This document shows, piece after piece, positions 20,984 to 21,512 of a stretch of DNA of 21,512 nucleotides. The notes beneath the pieces were generated by a model. That model made no database searches, was not told where the DNA came from, and saw nothing but the letters and a program-made list of their open reading frames with translations. Where the stretch lies: positions 1-21,512 of the forward strand of contig CAZFCJ010000064.1 in the NCBI GenBank assembly GCA_964517315.1, written 5' to 3'. Position numbers and translations under genes: made by a program. Within the stretch, counting starts at the first letter, position 1. Each line of letters starts with the position of its first letter. The DNA comes from DASWJQ01 sp964517315 (lineage in GTDB: Bacteria > Chloroflexota > Anaerolineae > Anaerolineales > E44-bin32).

Positions 20984-21252
20984 TCAAGTCGTGCACCTCT
21001 CGGTGTCGATCTCAGACGTTCAGTCGATTGGACTCAGCCCTTGGCAGCCATCACGGGCCGCCAGGGGCACAATGCCTACAGGTTGACTTTCAACAAGCGG
21101 ATAATTCTTCTCCCACGATCCGCTCTCGTTTCCGCACCTTCACTCGCAATCGATGGTTATCTCTGAGATCTTATATGCACAGCCAGAGCCACGCCGGATG
21201 ACGCTAACGCCGACGCAGTGCTTGTCCCCTCATGCGGCGCATGTGCAGCCGC
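20984..21252. other. recA-recX spacer, no gene seen
   Basis: About 270 nt separate the recA stop from the terminator. The short frames here have no ribosome sites or family resemblance. On the minus strand a TATAAG near 21170-21175 lacks a matching -35, so I call no promoter. CATGC-GGC-GCATG (about 21233-21245) is a small 5-bp stem just after recA. No SOS-box match of the GAAC-N4-GTTC type is evident. Confidence 0.35.
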
Positions 21253-21512
21253 TCACTCATTTTCGCCGTCCGCCTCTTTCACCTCAAGGGGCGGTAATCC
21301 GGCCTCATCTCGAATCAGTGCTTCGATCTCCGCCGCCAGGTCAGGATGCTCCTTTAAATATTCCTTCGTATTCTCCCGTCCCTGAGCGAGCGTCGCCTCG
21401 TCATAAGAGTAATACGAGCCTCTTTTCTCAATAATACCCAGTTCTGTCCCAATTTCAATCAAATCGGCCACCCGTGAGATGCCCTCGTTGTACATGATGT
21501 CGAACTCCGCCA
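21253..21512 (-). CDS. recA: Recombinase RecA, C-terminal fragment (cut by window edge)
   Basis: Only the last 86 or so codons lie in the window; the gene runs off the right edge. The fragment begins AEFDIMYNEGISRVADLIE and continues through KRGSYYSYDEATLAQGREN and KEYLKEHPDLAAEIEALIR, which are unmistakable RecA C-terminal domain sequences. An acidic tail (EVKEADGENE) ends it, as in most RecA proteins. The ATP-binding core is outside the window. It is upstream of recX on the same strand, the classic recA-recX order, separated by a terminator. Confidence 0.97.
   Translation of the reverse strand, partial: AEFDIMYNEGISRVADLIEIGTELGIIEKRGSYYSYDEATLAQGRENTKEYLKEHPDLAAEIEALIRDEAGLPPLEVKEADGENE

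Noticed and set aside
1..21512. CRISPR arrays, toxin-antitoxin pairs, phage or transposase genes, retron or defence systems
   Set aside because: Searched by eye on both strands; no regular repeat-spacer pattern or recognisable family was found.

Overview
The window is a GC-rich bacterial chromosome segment, densely packed and with strong Shine-Dalgarno sites. Many genes overlap by 4 nt. No rRNA, tRNA, CRISPR array, phage or transposase gene is visible. RNase Y, a stand-alone TrpB2, a mycobacterial-type CysM/Mec/CysO cysteine pathway and a NEW3-domain ABC exporter together fit Chloroflexota (Anaerolineae-like) best. That placement is inference from gene content, not a measured phylogeny.

Layout. 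(1) 117-1554 +: folK-folP. (2) 1557-7103 +: a promoter, a long structured leader with a short Cys-codon ORF, then an eight-gene sulfur operon closed by a perfect terminator. The genes are cysM (O-phosphoserine sulfhydrylase type), mec (JAMM peptidase), cysO (MoaD/ThiS-like carrier), a DUF4395 membrane protein with a CxxC, a membrane-anchored thioredoxin, a two-domain rhodanese, an unknown 135-aa protein, and moeZ (E1-like adenylyltransferase plus rhodanese). (3) 7295-10330 -: an ABC exporter operon of NEW3 secreted/anchored protein, ATPase and ABC-2 permease. (4) 10677-12295 +: trpB2 with its own promoter. (5) 12835-14142 +: a lipoprotein that may be translated leaderless. (6) 14175-17499 +: pyruvate/2-oxoacid dehydrogenase E1 alpha, E1 beta and E2, then a receiver-only response regulator and an unknown 192-aa protein. 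(7) 18753-21512 -: the 3' end of recA, a terminator, recX and rny.

The most coherent system is region 2. One transcript appears to encode a full protein-bound-sulfide route to cysteine. The rhodanese and thioredoxin parts could supply and reduce sulfur, MoeZ could activate the carrier and convert it to a thiocarboxylate, CysM could add the carrier-bound sulfur to a phosphoserine-derived acrylate, and Mec could release cysteine. The sequence adds three unusual points. A leader peptide with two Cys codons precedes the operon, suggesting cysteine-responsive attenuation. CysO carries six residues past the usual terminal Gly-Gly. A previously unassigned small protein is translationally coupled between the rhodanese and moeZ. 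Other notable points are a recX reading frame whose conserved N terminus has no ATG/GTG/TTG start, a recA-recX terminator, and degenerate intergenic repeats of a GC(A/T)GAGA/CACGAAG type in three gaps.
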